This document shows positions 1-8,112 of a DNA stretch of 64,000 bases, piece by piece. A program made the position numbers and the translations under genes. Origin of the DNA: Kumtagia sp964244725 (lineage in GTDB: Bacteria; Pseudomonadota; Alphaproteobacteria; Rhizobiales; Rhizobiaceae). The stretch is from assembly GCA_964244725.1 (NCBI GenBank), contig CAXTJQ010000008.1, forward strand, positions 1-64,000, read 5' to 3'. Below the pieces are notes generated by a model, which was not told where the DNA came from, ran no database searches, and worked only from the letters and a program-made list of their open reading frames with translations. Every line of letters begins with the position of its first letter. Within the stretch, counting starts at the first letter, position 1.

Positions 1-3000
1 CGCTGAATTCGACGATCCTGTCGTTCGCGTTGTCGACGATATAGGTGTCCGAGCCCGATCCGCCGGACATCGAGGCCTGGCCGGACGTTCCATCGAGAAG
101 ATTATTGCCCGCGCCGCCGGTCAGCGTCACCTGCCCCGCCGCGTCGGCCTTGATCGTGAACTGGTTTCCGCTCTGGGTGATCACGCCCTCGATGACGCCG
201 ATATTGGTCATGTCCCTGACGACCAGCGCGCCCTGATCGACGACGACAAGACCGTTGTTGGTGAAGACCGGCGAAACGGTCGCGGATCCGGAATCGCCGT
301 CCTTCTCGAAGATGCCGTTGTTGACGATGGTCGCGCCGTAGTCGACGATATTGCCGGCTTTCAGCGTGTAGGTATGGCTGGCGTCGTTGAGCAGCGTTCC
401 CTTCAGGTTGATCAAGTCTTGCTGGAGGATGGAGCCGGCATTTTCGAGCGTGACCGCGCCCGTATTCCCGATCGCCAAGCCGGCGATGACCGACGAGCCG
501 GTGATCTTCACCGTGCCTGTCCCTTCGATGACGTTGAATCCGGCCGTGAACGTCGACGATCCGCCGAGCGTCAGCGTATGACCGGCAAGGTTGACGGTCG
601 AGAACACGCCGAGGCCGAAGGCGCCGGCGTAGGACAGGTCCTTGCCGAGCGTCGTCGCGCCGAGCACATCCAGCGAAGCCGTCGTGATCGCCGTGTTGAT
701 GGCGCTCGAGCCTGCAAGCGCGAGATATCCGGCCCCGGAGACGGTTCCGCCGAGCGTGTTCGTACCGCTCAGCCGCAGGCTGGCGCCGCTGGCGATGGTC
801 AGCGCGCCGTCGGTCGAGAAGGCCGCGTTGATCTCGCTGGCGGTCGCCGCCGACGCCTTGGTCACGGCGATGATGCCGTGGTTGGTGACGGTTGCGCCGT
901 TGTTGCTGATCGTCGTGGCGGCCAGCGTATAGGTGTGACTCTTGTCGTTGAGCAACGCGCCCTTGAGCGTGATGCCGCCGGTCTGCGTCACCGCACCCGA
1001 GTTCTGAAAGGTCACCGCGCCGCTGTCCGAGCCGATGCTCAGTCCGCCGACCGTCGACGCGCCGGTGATCTTCAGCGTGCCGGGCCCGTTGACGGACGCG
1101 AACCCGTTGTCGAGATGCGATGTCCCACCGAGCGTCAGCGTCTTGCCTTTGAGATTGATGGTATCGAACGTATCGAGCGAAAACACGTTGGCGTAGTTCA
1201 GATTGCCGCCCAGGGTCGTCGCGCCGGAGAAATTCAGCGACGCCGTGCCGATGCCGGTCTTGACCGTGCTGGTTCCGGCGAGAACGAGCCCGCCATCGCC
1301 GGAAATCGTTCCACCCAGCGTGTTCGTACCGCTCAGCCGCAGGCTGGCGCCGCTGGCGATGGTCAGCGCGCCGTCGGTCGAGAAGGCCGCGTTAATCTCG
1401 CTGTTGGTCGCCGCCGATGCCTTGGTGACGGCGATGATGCCGTGGTTGGTGAAGGTCGCGCCGCTGTTGGTGATGGTCGACGCGGCCAGCGTATAGGTGT
1501 GGCCGGCGTCGTTGAGGATCGCGCCCTTGAGATTGACGAAGGCTGTCTGGGTGATCGCGCCCGCGTTCTCGATCGTGGCCGCGGTTCCCGCGCCGCCGCC
1601 GCCGATCGACACATTGGCCAGCGTCGCTGAGCCGGTGATCTTGAGCGTACCGCCGCCGTCGATGTTGCCGCCCGAGAAGGCGGACGCCCCGCTCAGCGTG
1701 AGCGTGAAGCCGTTCAGGTCGAGTGTTCCGAACTGATCCTCGAACGTGAAGGCGTTTGCGTAGTTGACGCTCTTTCCCAGGGCCAGCGATCCGCCGCCAT
1801 TGCCGCCGTTGACGTAGATCGAGTCGACCGCCAGCGTGATGGTGTTGAGCGTCGCCGTATGGGCGAAGCCGAAAGACAGTTGACCCGCTCCGTTGACCGT
1901 TCCGTTCAGCACCTGGGTTCCGGCGTTCAGGGCCAGGTTGGCGCCGGCGGCGATGGTGAGCGTATCGTTGCTGGTGAAATTTCCAGAAACCGTGCTGGTT
2001 CCGGCGGCCATGTCGCGGAACGCGCCGTTGTTGACCAGGGACAGGCCGCTGTCGCCGAAGCCCGTGATATTGCTCGCGGTCTCGATCGTGTAGATGTGGT
2101 TGGCGTCGTTCAGCAGGACGCCGTTGACGCTGATGCTTCCGTTCTGGTTGACCGCGCCGGCATTCTCGAACGTTGCGGCATGGGCCGCCGTTGCAGCGTT
2201 GCCGTCGGCGCCGATGCTGATCCCGGAAACGGACGCCGTGCCCGTGATCTTGAGGGCGCCCGGGCCGTCGATATTGCCGCTGGTAAAGGTCGAGATGCCG
2301 GAAAGCGTTAAGGTGAAGCCGTTGAGTTTGAACACACCGGTGTCGAACAAATAGAACGTGCCGCCATACCCGATGGACTTGGCCAGCGTGACCGCGCCGC
2401 CGCCATTGCCGCCGGCGACCAGGATCGATCCCACGCCGAGCGACGTCGTGTTGAGCGTCACGTCGTGGGCAAAGCCGAATGTGAGTTGCCCAAGCCCCGA
2501 AATGGTTCCATTCAGGGTCTCGTCGCCAGCATTGAGAACGAGCTCGGCGCCCTTGCCGATCGATATCGCCCCATTGTTGGTGACGTCCGTCGAGAGATAG
2601 CTCGTGCCAGCGCCGGTGACGTTGAACTTGCCATTGTTGACGAACAGCCCGACGCCATTGTCGCCGATGTTGCTCGCCATGGTGATCGTGTGGACGCCGG
2701 TGGCGTCGATCTGCAGCGTCCCGTCAACACCCAGGCTGCCGGTCTGGGTCAGAGTGTTGACGACCTGCAGCGTCGCGCCGTCGTCCAAACCTCCGCCGGC
2801 CACCGTCGCGGCGCCGGTGATCTTCACCGTGCCGGGCCCGTCGACCTTGCCGTCGAAAAGGCTGGTTCCCGACAGCGTCAGCGTATGGTTGTTGAGTTTG
2901 AGGATCGGATAGTTGCCGAAGACCTGCAGGAGCTGGAAAGTGTTGGCGTAGGTGAGATCGGTGTTCAATTGCGTCGTCGAGACCGTGCCACTGCCGACCT

Positions 3001-3454
3001 GATAGGTCAGCAGCCATGTCCCGACGGTGATGCTGGCGCCCGCGTTGACGTTGAATGTACCGTTGACCTGGCGGAACGCGCCGGCGCCCGTCAGCGTGCC
3101 GTTGAGGTCGGCGCTGCCGAGGGTGAAGGTCCCGGCCGAGATCGAAAGGGTCGCCGCCGCCGCGAGAGCGACCTTGCCGGTGCTGCCGCCGCCGTTGGCC
3201 AGCGTCAGTGTGCCGCCGGTCATGTCTAGGACGACGCCGCTCGTCATGGCGAGCGTGTTGGCCGCGCCGATCCCGTTGTAGCTGATGAAGTGAGGCGTGC
3301 CGATGGCCGGCTGGTCGGGAATGTAAGCGTCGTTATCGCTATCGGGAACCTCGTGGATAATGGGCGGCCCCGGGTTCGGATTGGGCTCATCCCAGTTCAA
3401 GGGATTGAACCAACTGCCATTCGCCGTCGTATTCCAGGTGGCGGAGGTCGTCAT
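1..3454 (-). CDS. Giant repetitive adhesin with RTX repeats, N-terminal 1151 residues (partial)
   Basis: An open frame runs leftward from an ATG at 3454 (begins MTTSATWNTTANGSWFNPLNW) to the window edge without a stop. There is no Sec signal peptide. Most of the protein is short Gly/Ala/Thr/Ser/Asn-rich blocks of the kind 'TGTVKITGSS', 'TLTLGG' and 'GTLLNDASHTYTL', typical of beta-helical autotransporter-like or adhesin passengers. Near the left edge (about 1-120) the pattern becomes GGAGNNLLDG and GGSGSDTYIVD, which are hemolysin-type Ca2+-binding nonapeptide repeats. RTX repeats without a Sec signal suggest type I secretion to the cell surface, a role in adhesion or biofilm being inferred. 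The C-terminus and any secretion tail lie outside the window. No ABC/MFP transporter genes are present here. Two blocks are nearly identical at DNA level (753-937 and 1317-1501). Confidence 0.8.
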   Translation of the reverse strand, partial: MTTSATWNTTANGSWFNPLNWDEPNPNPGPPIIHEVPDSDNDAYIPDQPAIGTPHFISYNGIGAANTLAMTSGVVLDMTGGTLTLANGGGSTGKVALAAAATLSISAGTFTLGSADLNGTLTGAGAFRQVNGTFNVNAGASITVGTWLLTYQVGSGTVSTTQLNTDLTYANTFQLLQVFGNYPILKLNNHTLTLSGTSLFDGKVDGPGTVKITGAATVAGGGLDDGATLQVVNTLTQTGSLGVDGTLQIDATGVHTITMASNIGDNGVGLFVNNGKFNVTGAGTSYLSTDVTNNGAISIGKGAELVLNAGDETLNGTISGLGQLTFGFAHDVTLNTTSLGVGSILVAGGNGGGAVTLAKSIGYGGTFYLFDTGVFKLNGFTLTLSGISTFTSGNIDGPGALKITGTASVSGISIGADGNAATAAHAATFENAGAVNQNGSISVNGVLLNDANHIYTIETASNITGFGDSGLSLVNNGAFRDMAAGTSTVSGNFTSNDTLTIAAGANLALNAGTQVLNGTVNGAGQLSFGFAHTATLNTITLAVDSIYVNGGNGGGSLALGKSVNYANAFTFEDQFGTLDLNGFTLTLSGASAFSGGNIDGGGTLKITGSATLANVSIGGGGAGTAATIENAGAITQTAFVNLKGAILNDAGHTYTLAASTITNSGATFTNHGIIAVTKASAATNSEINAAFSTDGALTIASGASLRLSGTNTLGGTISGDGGLVLAGTSTVKTGIGTASLNFSGATTLGGNLNYANVFSLDTFDTINLKGKTLTLGGTSHLDNGFASVNGPGTLKITGASTVGGLSIGSDSGAVTFQNSGAVTQTGGITLKGALLNDKSHTYTLAATTISNNGATVTNHGIIAVTKASAATASEINAAFSTDGALTIASGASLRLSGTNTLGGTVSGAGYLALAGSSAINTAITTASLDVLGATTLGKDLSYAGAFGLGVFSTVNLAGHTLTLGGSSTFTAGFNVIEGTGTVKITGSSVIAGLAIGNTGAVTLENAGSILQQDLINLKGTLLNDASHTYTLKAGNIVDYGATIVNNGIFEKDGDSGSATVSPVFTNNGLVVVDQGALVVRDMTNIGVIEGVITQSGNQFTIKADAAGQVTLTGGAGNNLLDGTSGQASMSGGSGSDTYIVDNANDRIVEFS
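753..1501. repeat. Pair of ~185-bp near-identical in-frame direct repeats inside the adhesin gene
   Basis: The stretch 753-937 recurs at 1317-1501 with only scattered substitutions. The offset is 564 bp, a multiple of three, so the repeat is in frame. Both copies encode the same beta-helical module around an 'SGTNTLGGTVSG' motif read on the minus strand. Shorter, more diverged copies of the same module occur elsewhere in the gene. This suggests recent internal duplication or homogenisation of adhesin modules. Confidence 0.75.
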
Positions 3455-4042
3455 GTTTTCCTCGCGTCGGTTGGGTCCACGAAACGCAACTTCCAGCCCG
3501 GCAAATAATCAGGATTTGCGGCAAGACTATTGCGCCGTTCGCGGTCGCGATCAACTGAAAAAGGCAGCTTCCCGCAAACAGGTCGTTCTGAAAGCGACGC
3601 CGGGTCTTCCTCGACAATTCGCCTTATTCATACGTTGCAATACGGATCGGGCGGCGAAGCGATGCCGAGGGAGCGGGCGCGTTCGCAGTGTTTCATTAAA
3701 TTTGCCGAGCCGCGCCGAACAGCCGCCGGCTTAACGAGCCAGGCAAATGAATTCACGCCAATGCACGGTCGACCAAACCCGGCCGCCGCATTTCCGCCAC
3801 CCGGTCCGTATCTGTCGCCCTGCTCGGGCCGGACGCAGGGCCGCTGTCGGCCGCGCCTTCCCGCATCAGCAGGCGTTCTCCTTAAGGCAATTTGCATGTT
3901 GGCTGGCGTAGTGATTGATTAACCCAGTTTGTATAATTTTCTTCGCAGCCAAGGGGCGCAAAGACGCCGGGACATCGAGCCTTCGCACGGCGATGCCCGA
4001 TGCCGAGCGGTTGGTTGCTTGAAGAATGGTCGGGTGGGTCTG
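3455..4042. other. 588-bp intergenic region between adhesin and L,D-transpeptidase-like gene
   Basis: The genes on either side point away from each other, so this region should hold both promoters. Short open frames here have no protein-like composition. A TATAAT hexamer at 3932-3937 is about 105 bp before the chosen rightward start, but no TTGACA-like box sits 16-18 bp upstream of it. I see no repeat or RNA gene. Confidence 0.4.
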
Positions 4043-5356
4043 ATGGCGTTGCGTAACGGATGTGCTTCCGGCAGGGTTTCGATTTCGCGCCGCTCTTCCT
4101 CGTCCTCGACGCCGGGCCTGATCCGTTTTGTAGTCATTCCCGCGCTGGGCGCGATTTTTGCCGTTTCGTGGATCGCGACCATGGCCGGCGCCTACTCGGC
4201 CGGCGCGTCCCTACAAGGCGATGGCCGCCTCATGCCGCAGGATGTCTTCGCGTGGCAGTCCGCTGTGAATCCAGGTCGCCTTGGCCGCGCAACCCGTCAG
4301 CAGAACCGGGTCGCCTTGCGCGATCGTCTTGCCCTTGACGCGCCGGAAACCTCGGCGTCGTCGGCTGCGGCAAAATCAGCCCGCCTGTCATTCGTCGCGG
4401 CGGTCCCTGAAGAGACGATGGACGAGCGTTTCACGCATGTGGCGGCACGCGTTGCGCTCAGTCGCGACATGCTGGCGAAGGCGTTCGGAGAGCGCCGACC
4501 CGTTGTCTCACAGGCCGCACCACCGCTCCCGCCGCCGGCGAGCGAGCGGTTCGACGCCAAGCCCATTGTGGCGGCGCTGACGCTTGAACCGGCGGGCCCG
4601 AATGCCGATCGCTTCGGTCCGACCGCGGCCGAGGGGCCATCCAACATCGCGCTCGCGCTCGCGCGCTCCCTGGCGCTCGACAGCGCGGAGGATCTGGTTG
4701 GCGCTTCCGCGCGAAACCCTGCCCCCCGCGGCCGCGCCGGCGCCGCCGCGATGGCATCGCTGGCAGACGAACGGGGCGGCCCGCGGCCCGCGGCCCGTAG
4801 CCCCAAAATCGAGGCCGGTCGCAGCGGGCAGCCTTCCCGCAACGACCCGGGTGCGCTCGCTTATGCCGATCCCAACGATTCCGCGACGAGCATCACCGGC
4901 GCATTCAGGAGCCTGTTCACCGCGCCGAGCCCCAAGAAGGGCGTGGCTGTGTACGACATCAGCGCCAGAACCGTCTATTTGCCAGACGGACAGAAGCTCG
5001 AGGCACATTCGGGATTGGGCGGTATGGTCGACAATCCCAATTTCGTTCATAGGAAAAACAGCGGATCCACGCCGCCCAACACCTATCGGTTGGTGATGCG
5101 CGAGTCGCGTTTCCATGGCGTGGAAGCCATTCGCCTTCTGCCAGTGGACGGCAAGAATAAATTCGGCCGCGACGGTCTTCTTGCCCACACCTACATGCTG
5201 CGCGGCGGGCGGGCGGAATCGAATGGATGCGTCGTGTTTCGGGACTATTCTCGATTCTTGGCGGCTTTCAAGAAGGGCAAGGTTTCCCACCTTATCGTCG
5301 TTCCGGGCCGCTCACGGGCCGGCGGCCGAATCGCGGCTAATGGGCGCGGCGTCTAG
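4043..5356 (+). CDS. Membrane-anchored Tlde1-like (DUF2778) L,D-transpeptidase-fold protein
   Basis: The protein has 437 residues from the ATG at 4043, which has a GGGTGGG purine stretch just upstream. An in-frame start at 3929 would add 38 unlikely residues. A cytoplasmic Ser/Arg-rich N-terminus is followed by one membrane segment at about residues 24-47. A long Ala/Pro-rich linker then leads to a C-terminal domain (about 315-425) starting 'VAVYDISARTVYLPDG'. That domain carries the His...Ser-Asn-Gly-Cys pair ('LLAHTYML' then 'SNGCVVF', Cys near 396) of the DUF2778/Tlde1 family. Known Tlde1 members cut or exchange peptidoglycan tetrapeptides as type VI effectors. Here the membrane anchor, the linker and the absence of T6SS genes point instead to a housekeeping periplasmic wall enzyme. 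That role is inference. Confidence 0.75.
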   Translation: MALRNGCASGRVSISRRSSSSSTPGLIRFVVIPALGAIFAVSWIATMAGAYSAGASLQGDGRLMPQDVFAWQSAVNPGRLGRATRQQNRVALRDRLALDAPETSASSAAAKSARLSFVAAVPEETMDERFTHVAARVALSRDMLAKAFGERRPVVSQAAPPLPPPASERFDAKPIVAALTLEPAGPNADRFGPTAAEGPSNIALALARSLALDSAEDLVGASARNPAPRGRAGAAAMASLADERGGPRPAARSPKIEAGRSGQPSRNDPGALAYADPNDSATSITGAFRSLFTAPSPKKGVAVYDISARTVYLPDGQKLEAHSGLGGMVDNPNFVHRKNSGSTPPNTYRLVMRESRFHGVEAIRLLPVDGKNKFGRDGLLAHTYMLRGGRAESNGCVVFRDYSRFLAAFKKGKVSHLIVVPGRSRAGGRIAANGRGV

Positions 5357-5408
5357 CCACGCCCGCCGGCGCCTCACCTTCAGTAGCGTCTCGGCTCCGA
5401 AGCCCGGC

Positions 5409-5702
5409 CTAGTGACAGGCGACAATCAGACCGATCAACGCGCCGGCCACGGTCGCCGTAGACATAGCGAGAGGAAACGCGCGCGCCACTTCCGCCATGT
5501 CGCCCGCCTGATCCTTCACGGCGCCGGAGGCACCCTCATAAATTTCCTCCGCCTTCGACGTCGCGCTGGCAGCGCCTTCGGCGAGCCTCGAAGCGAGTTG
5601 GCTCATTTCGGTGCGCAGACTGTCGATCTGCTGCTGCATCGCTTTCCTGATGTCGTCCTCGCTCGGCCGTTCGTCGGCGTTCTCGTTCGGCATCGCATCC
5701 AT
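5409..5702 (-). CDS. DUF883 (ElaB/YqjD-like) small membrane-anchored protein
   Basis: The protein has 97 residues from ATG 5702, which has AGGAG nine bases upstream. A longer frame from 5750 lacks such a site. The protein is an acidic amphipathic helix region (about residues 10-70, 'DSLRTEMSQLASRLAEGAAS') followed by a hydrophobic C-terminal segment ('AMSTATVAGALIGLIV'). This is the layout of the ElaB/YqjD/DUF883 family of inner-membrane proteins, some of which bind ribosomes in stationary phase. It converges with the transpeptidase-like gene, 52 bp away. The family assignment is by layout, so function is not certain. Confidence 0.6.
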   Translation of the reverse strand: MDAMPNENADERPSEDDIRKAMQQQIDSLRTEMSQLASRLAEGAASATSKAEEIYEGASGAVKDQAGDMAEVARAFPLAMSTATVAGALIGLIVACH

Positions 5703-5832
5703 GGATCGCTTCTCCTCAATGGCTGAACCTGAACGGGTGTCCGTCGGCAATGTTCCCTACGTTCGACCGTGTTGCGCTGTCTCGTGGACGGAGCGGTCAG
5801 GCTATTGAGCGCGCCGTGCTTTCAGCGATCCG

Positions 5833-8058
5833 CTATTTCGATTCGGCGCGGTAGACGCCGCGCCATTCCGGCGGTGGGGGCGCGCGCGCGAAGAGCGCCA
5901 GGCGGCTTTCGTATTCCGCATAGACCCGTTCGAGCATCGGCCCCCCGGCGTCCTTCAAATGGTCCAATTCGCTTTTTGCGAACGCGAAGTCGCGCGCCCG
6001 GTAGCTTGTGAGGAACCGGTCGTGCCGCTCTCTCAAGGCCGCGAAGCCTTCGCCACCTGCTTCCGCTTCGCCGCCGAGAATGGAGTAGACCCGGATCGCC
6101 GCATCCTTGCCGACCAACTGGACCCAGTCGATTTCAAGCACCGCGAGATGGTTGGCGCTGTCGACGGCATGTTCGGAAACGAGGTTGCTCAGGCCGTAGA
6201 ACTTGGTCAGCCCCTCGATGCGCGAGGCGACGTTGACAGGATCGCCGATTGCCGAATAGTCGAAGCGCTGGCGCGAGCCGAGATTGCCGACGCAGCAGAT
6301 TCCGGTGTTCAGACCGATCCCGACCTTGACGGGCCGCGTCAGCGTCTCGTTGAACAGTTTGAGCGCGGCCTGCATCTGCAGCACGCATTCGCAGGCCTTA
6401 CGGCGATGGTCCGCGACATCGAGCGGCGCGTTCCAGAACGCCATGATCGCGTCGCCCATATATTTGTCGATCGTGGCGCCGTTGGCCATCAGCACATCGG
6501 TCATCGGCGTCAGGAACTTGTTGAGGAATTCGGTGAGTTCGACCGGGCCAAGCCCCTCGGCGAGGCTTGTGAAGCTACGGATGTCGCAGAACAGAAGCGT
6601 CAGCTCACGGTTTTCGCCGCCGAGAATCAGGCTCTGCGGGTTGTCGACCAGCTGCTTGACCATCGAGGGCGCCAGATAATGGCTGAACGCGCCGCGGATG
6701 TAACGGCTTTCGCGCTCGCTGAGCAAAAGCCGTACGCCCGAGGCGATGCCGTAGACCAAGAGGCAGCATTGCGCGGTCAGGATCGGCGAGAGCAGGAGAT
6801 GGTAGCGGGTGAAGGCGATCCAGCCGCCGGCGACGCTCAGCGCCAGGAAATTGCCCGCTAGCAGCGCGTTTCCCAGCGTCGAGAACCATGGCAGGACAAG
6901 GAGAAGCGCAAGCGACAGGCCGACGGCCGCGGCGACCTCGAAGCCGATCGCCCAATCCGGCCGCGTGATATAGGCCTCATGGACGATCTGGTCGATGATC
7001 TCGGCGTGGACCATGACGCCCGCCACACCGGCCTCGATCGGCGTCGAAACGAGGTCGCGCAGGCCGATCGCCGAGGTGCCGACAAGCACGATGCGGCCCT
7101 CGACCATGCCTTGCAGCGCCGGCTCGGGGTTTTTGGAGAGCAGGCTGTAGGCGGGGATCACCGGCGTCGAGCGCTTGTCGGAATAGTAGACCCAGATCTT
7201 GCCGTCGGCGGTCGTCGGCGCCTCGTAGGCGCCCGTCTTCAGGGCGATCATGCCGGGATTGCCGGTATCCTGTTCGCCGGCCGCGCCCGTGCTGCGGATC
7301 GCATAGCCCGACGCGCCTTGCGCCACCCGCAACGCCTCGACGGAGAGGGCGGGATAGAGGCCGCCGCCGACGCGCGAGACCAGCGGGATCTGGCGCACGA
7401 CGCCGTCGCGGGCGGGCGGAAAATTGAACATGCCGATGCCGCTCGCCGCGTCGTCGAGAATGGGGAGATTGCGCAGGCTGCCGTCGTAACCGGGGAGATA
7501 ATCGACCGGGTTCGCGCCGCCGAAGGCGAAACCCGATTTCGGCTTCGGCGGCGTCATCCGCGCCGATTCCGCTAGGACGAGCCCCGCCACCACCGGCGAC
7601 CGGCTGAAGCTTTGCGCCAGCAGTCTGTCGTGATCGAATTCTTCGGCGTTGTCGGGATAGGTGACCTTGAACCCTTGGCGGGTCAGTTGCGCGATGCTGG
7701 CTTCCGGCGATGTCCGGTCCGGCTCGGCCAGGATGATGTCGAGCGCGATGGCGGCCGCCCCCATCTGCGTGAGGCGGTCGATCAGGTCGGCCAGGACCGT
7801 TCTCGACCATGGCCATTGGCCGAGGATGCGGATGCTCTCGTCGTCGATGTCGACCACGACCGCGGGGCTTTCGGTGGCGGCGCGCGGCTGCAGATTCTGG
7901 TAGGCGTCGAAGACCAGATTGTCGAGCCGCTCGAGCGGGCTGTAGCTCGAGAATGCGCCGACGATCAGGACGGCGATCGTGACCAGGCCCGCCGTCCAGA
8001 TCGCCAGATAGCGGCGTCGGCGCAGGAAGCGGACGATATTGCGCAAGCGGCCGGGCAT
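5833..8058 (-). CDS. CHASE2-domain class III adenylate cyclase
   Basis: The protein has 741 residues. Membrane segment 1 is at about 17-39, an extracytoplasmic CHASE2 sensor domain at about 40-350, and three membrane segments at about 369-443. The class III cyclase domain is at about 486-660. All catalytic positions appear present: metal Asp in 'FCDIRSFT' (D492) and 'MGDAIMAF' (D536), substrate-selecting Lys in 'DKYMGD' (K532) with Asp in 'FDYSAIGD' (D600), and the transition-state Asn/Arg in 'VNVASR'. It should make cAMP in response to an envelope signal. It is the last gene of a leftward operon, 54 bp after the FecR-type protein. Pairing of CHASE2 cyclases with FecR-domain proteins recurs in Proteobacteria, but the ligand is unknown. 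Confidence 0.92.
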   Translation of the reverse strand: MPGRLRNIVRFLRRRRYLAIWTAGLVTIAVLIVGAFSSYSPLERLDNLVFDAYQNLQPRAATESPAVVVDIDDESIRILGQWPWSRTVLADLIDRLTQMGAAAIALDIILAEPDRTSPEASIAQLTRQGFKVTYPDNAEEFDHDRLLAQSFSRSPVVAGLVLAESARMTPPKPKSGFAFGGANPVDYLPGYDGSLRNLPILDDAASGIGMFNFPPARDGVVRQIPLVSRVGGGLYPALSVEALRVAQGASGYAIRSTGAAGEQDTGNPGMIALKTGAYEAPTTADGKIWVYYSDKRSTPVIPAYSLLSKNPEPALQGMVEGRIVLVGTSAIGLRDLVSTPIEAGVAGVMVHAEIIDQIVHEAYITRPDWAIGFEVAAAVGLSLALLLVLPWFSTLGNALLAGNFLALSVAGGWIAFTRYHLLLSPILTAQCCLLVYGIASGVRLLLSERESRYIRGAFSHYLAPSMVKQLVDNPQSLILGGENRELTLLFCDIRSFTSLAEGLGPVELTEFLNKFLTPMTDVLMANGATIDKYMGDAIMAFWNAPLDVADHRRKACECVLQMQAALKLFNETLTRPVKVGIGLNTGICCVGNLGSRQRFDYSAIGDPVNVASRIEGLTKFYGLSNLVSEHAVDSANHLAVLEIDWVQLVGKDAAIRVYSILGGEAEAGGEGFAALRERHDRFLTSYRARDFAFAKSELDHLKDAGGPMLERVYAEYESRLALFARAPPPPEWRGVYRAESK

Positions 8059-8112
8059 TCAGGCGATCAAGACCCGCCGGAGTGGCGTCGTCATGCGCAC
8101 GCCGCCGAGCGG

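Noticed and set aside
3932..3937. TATAAT before the L,D-transpeptidase-like gene
   Set aside because: No -35 hexamer at 16-18 bp and no extended -10, so not called as a promoter.
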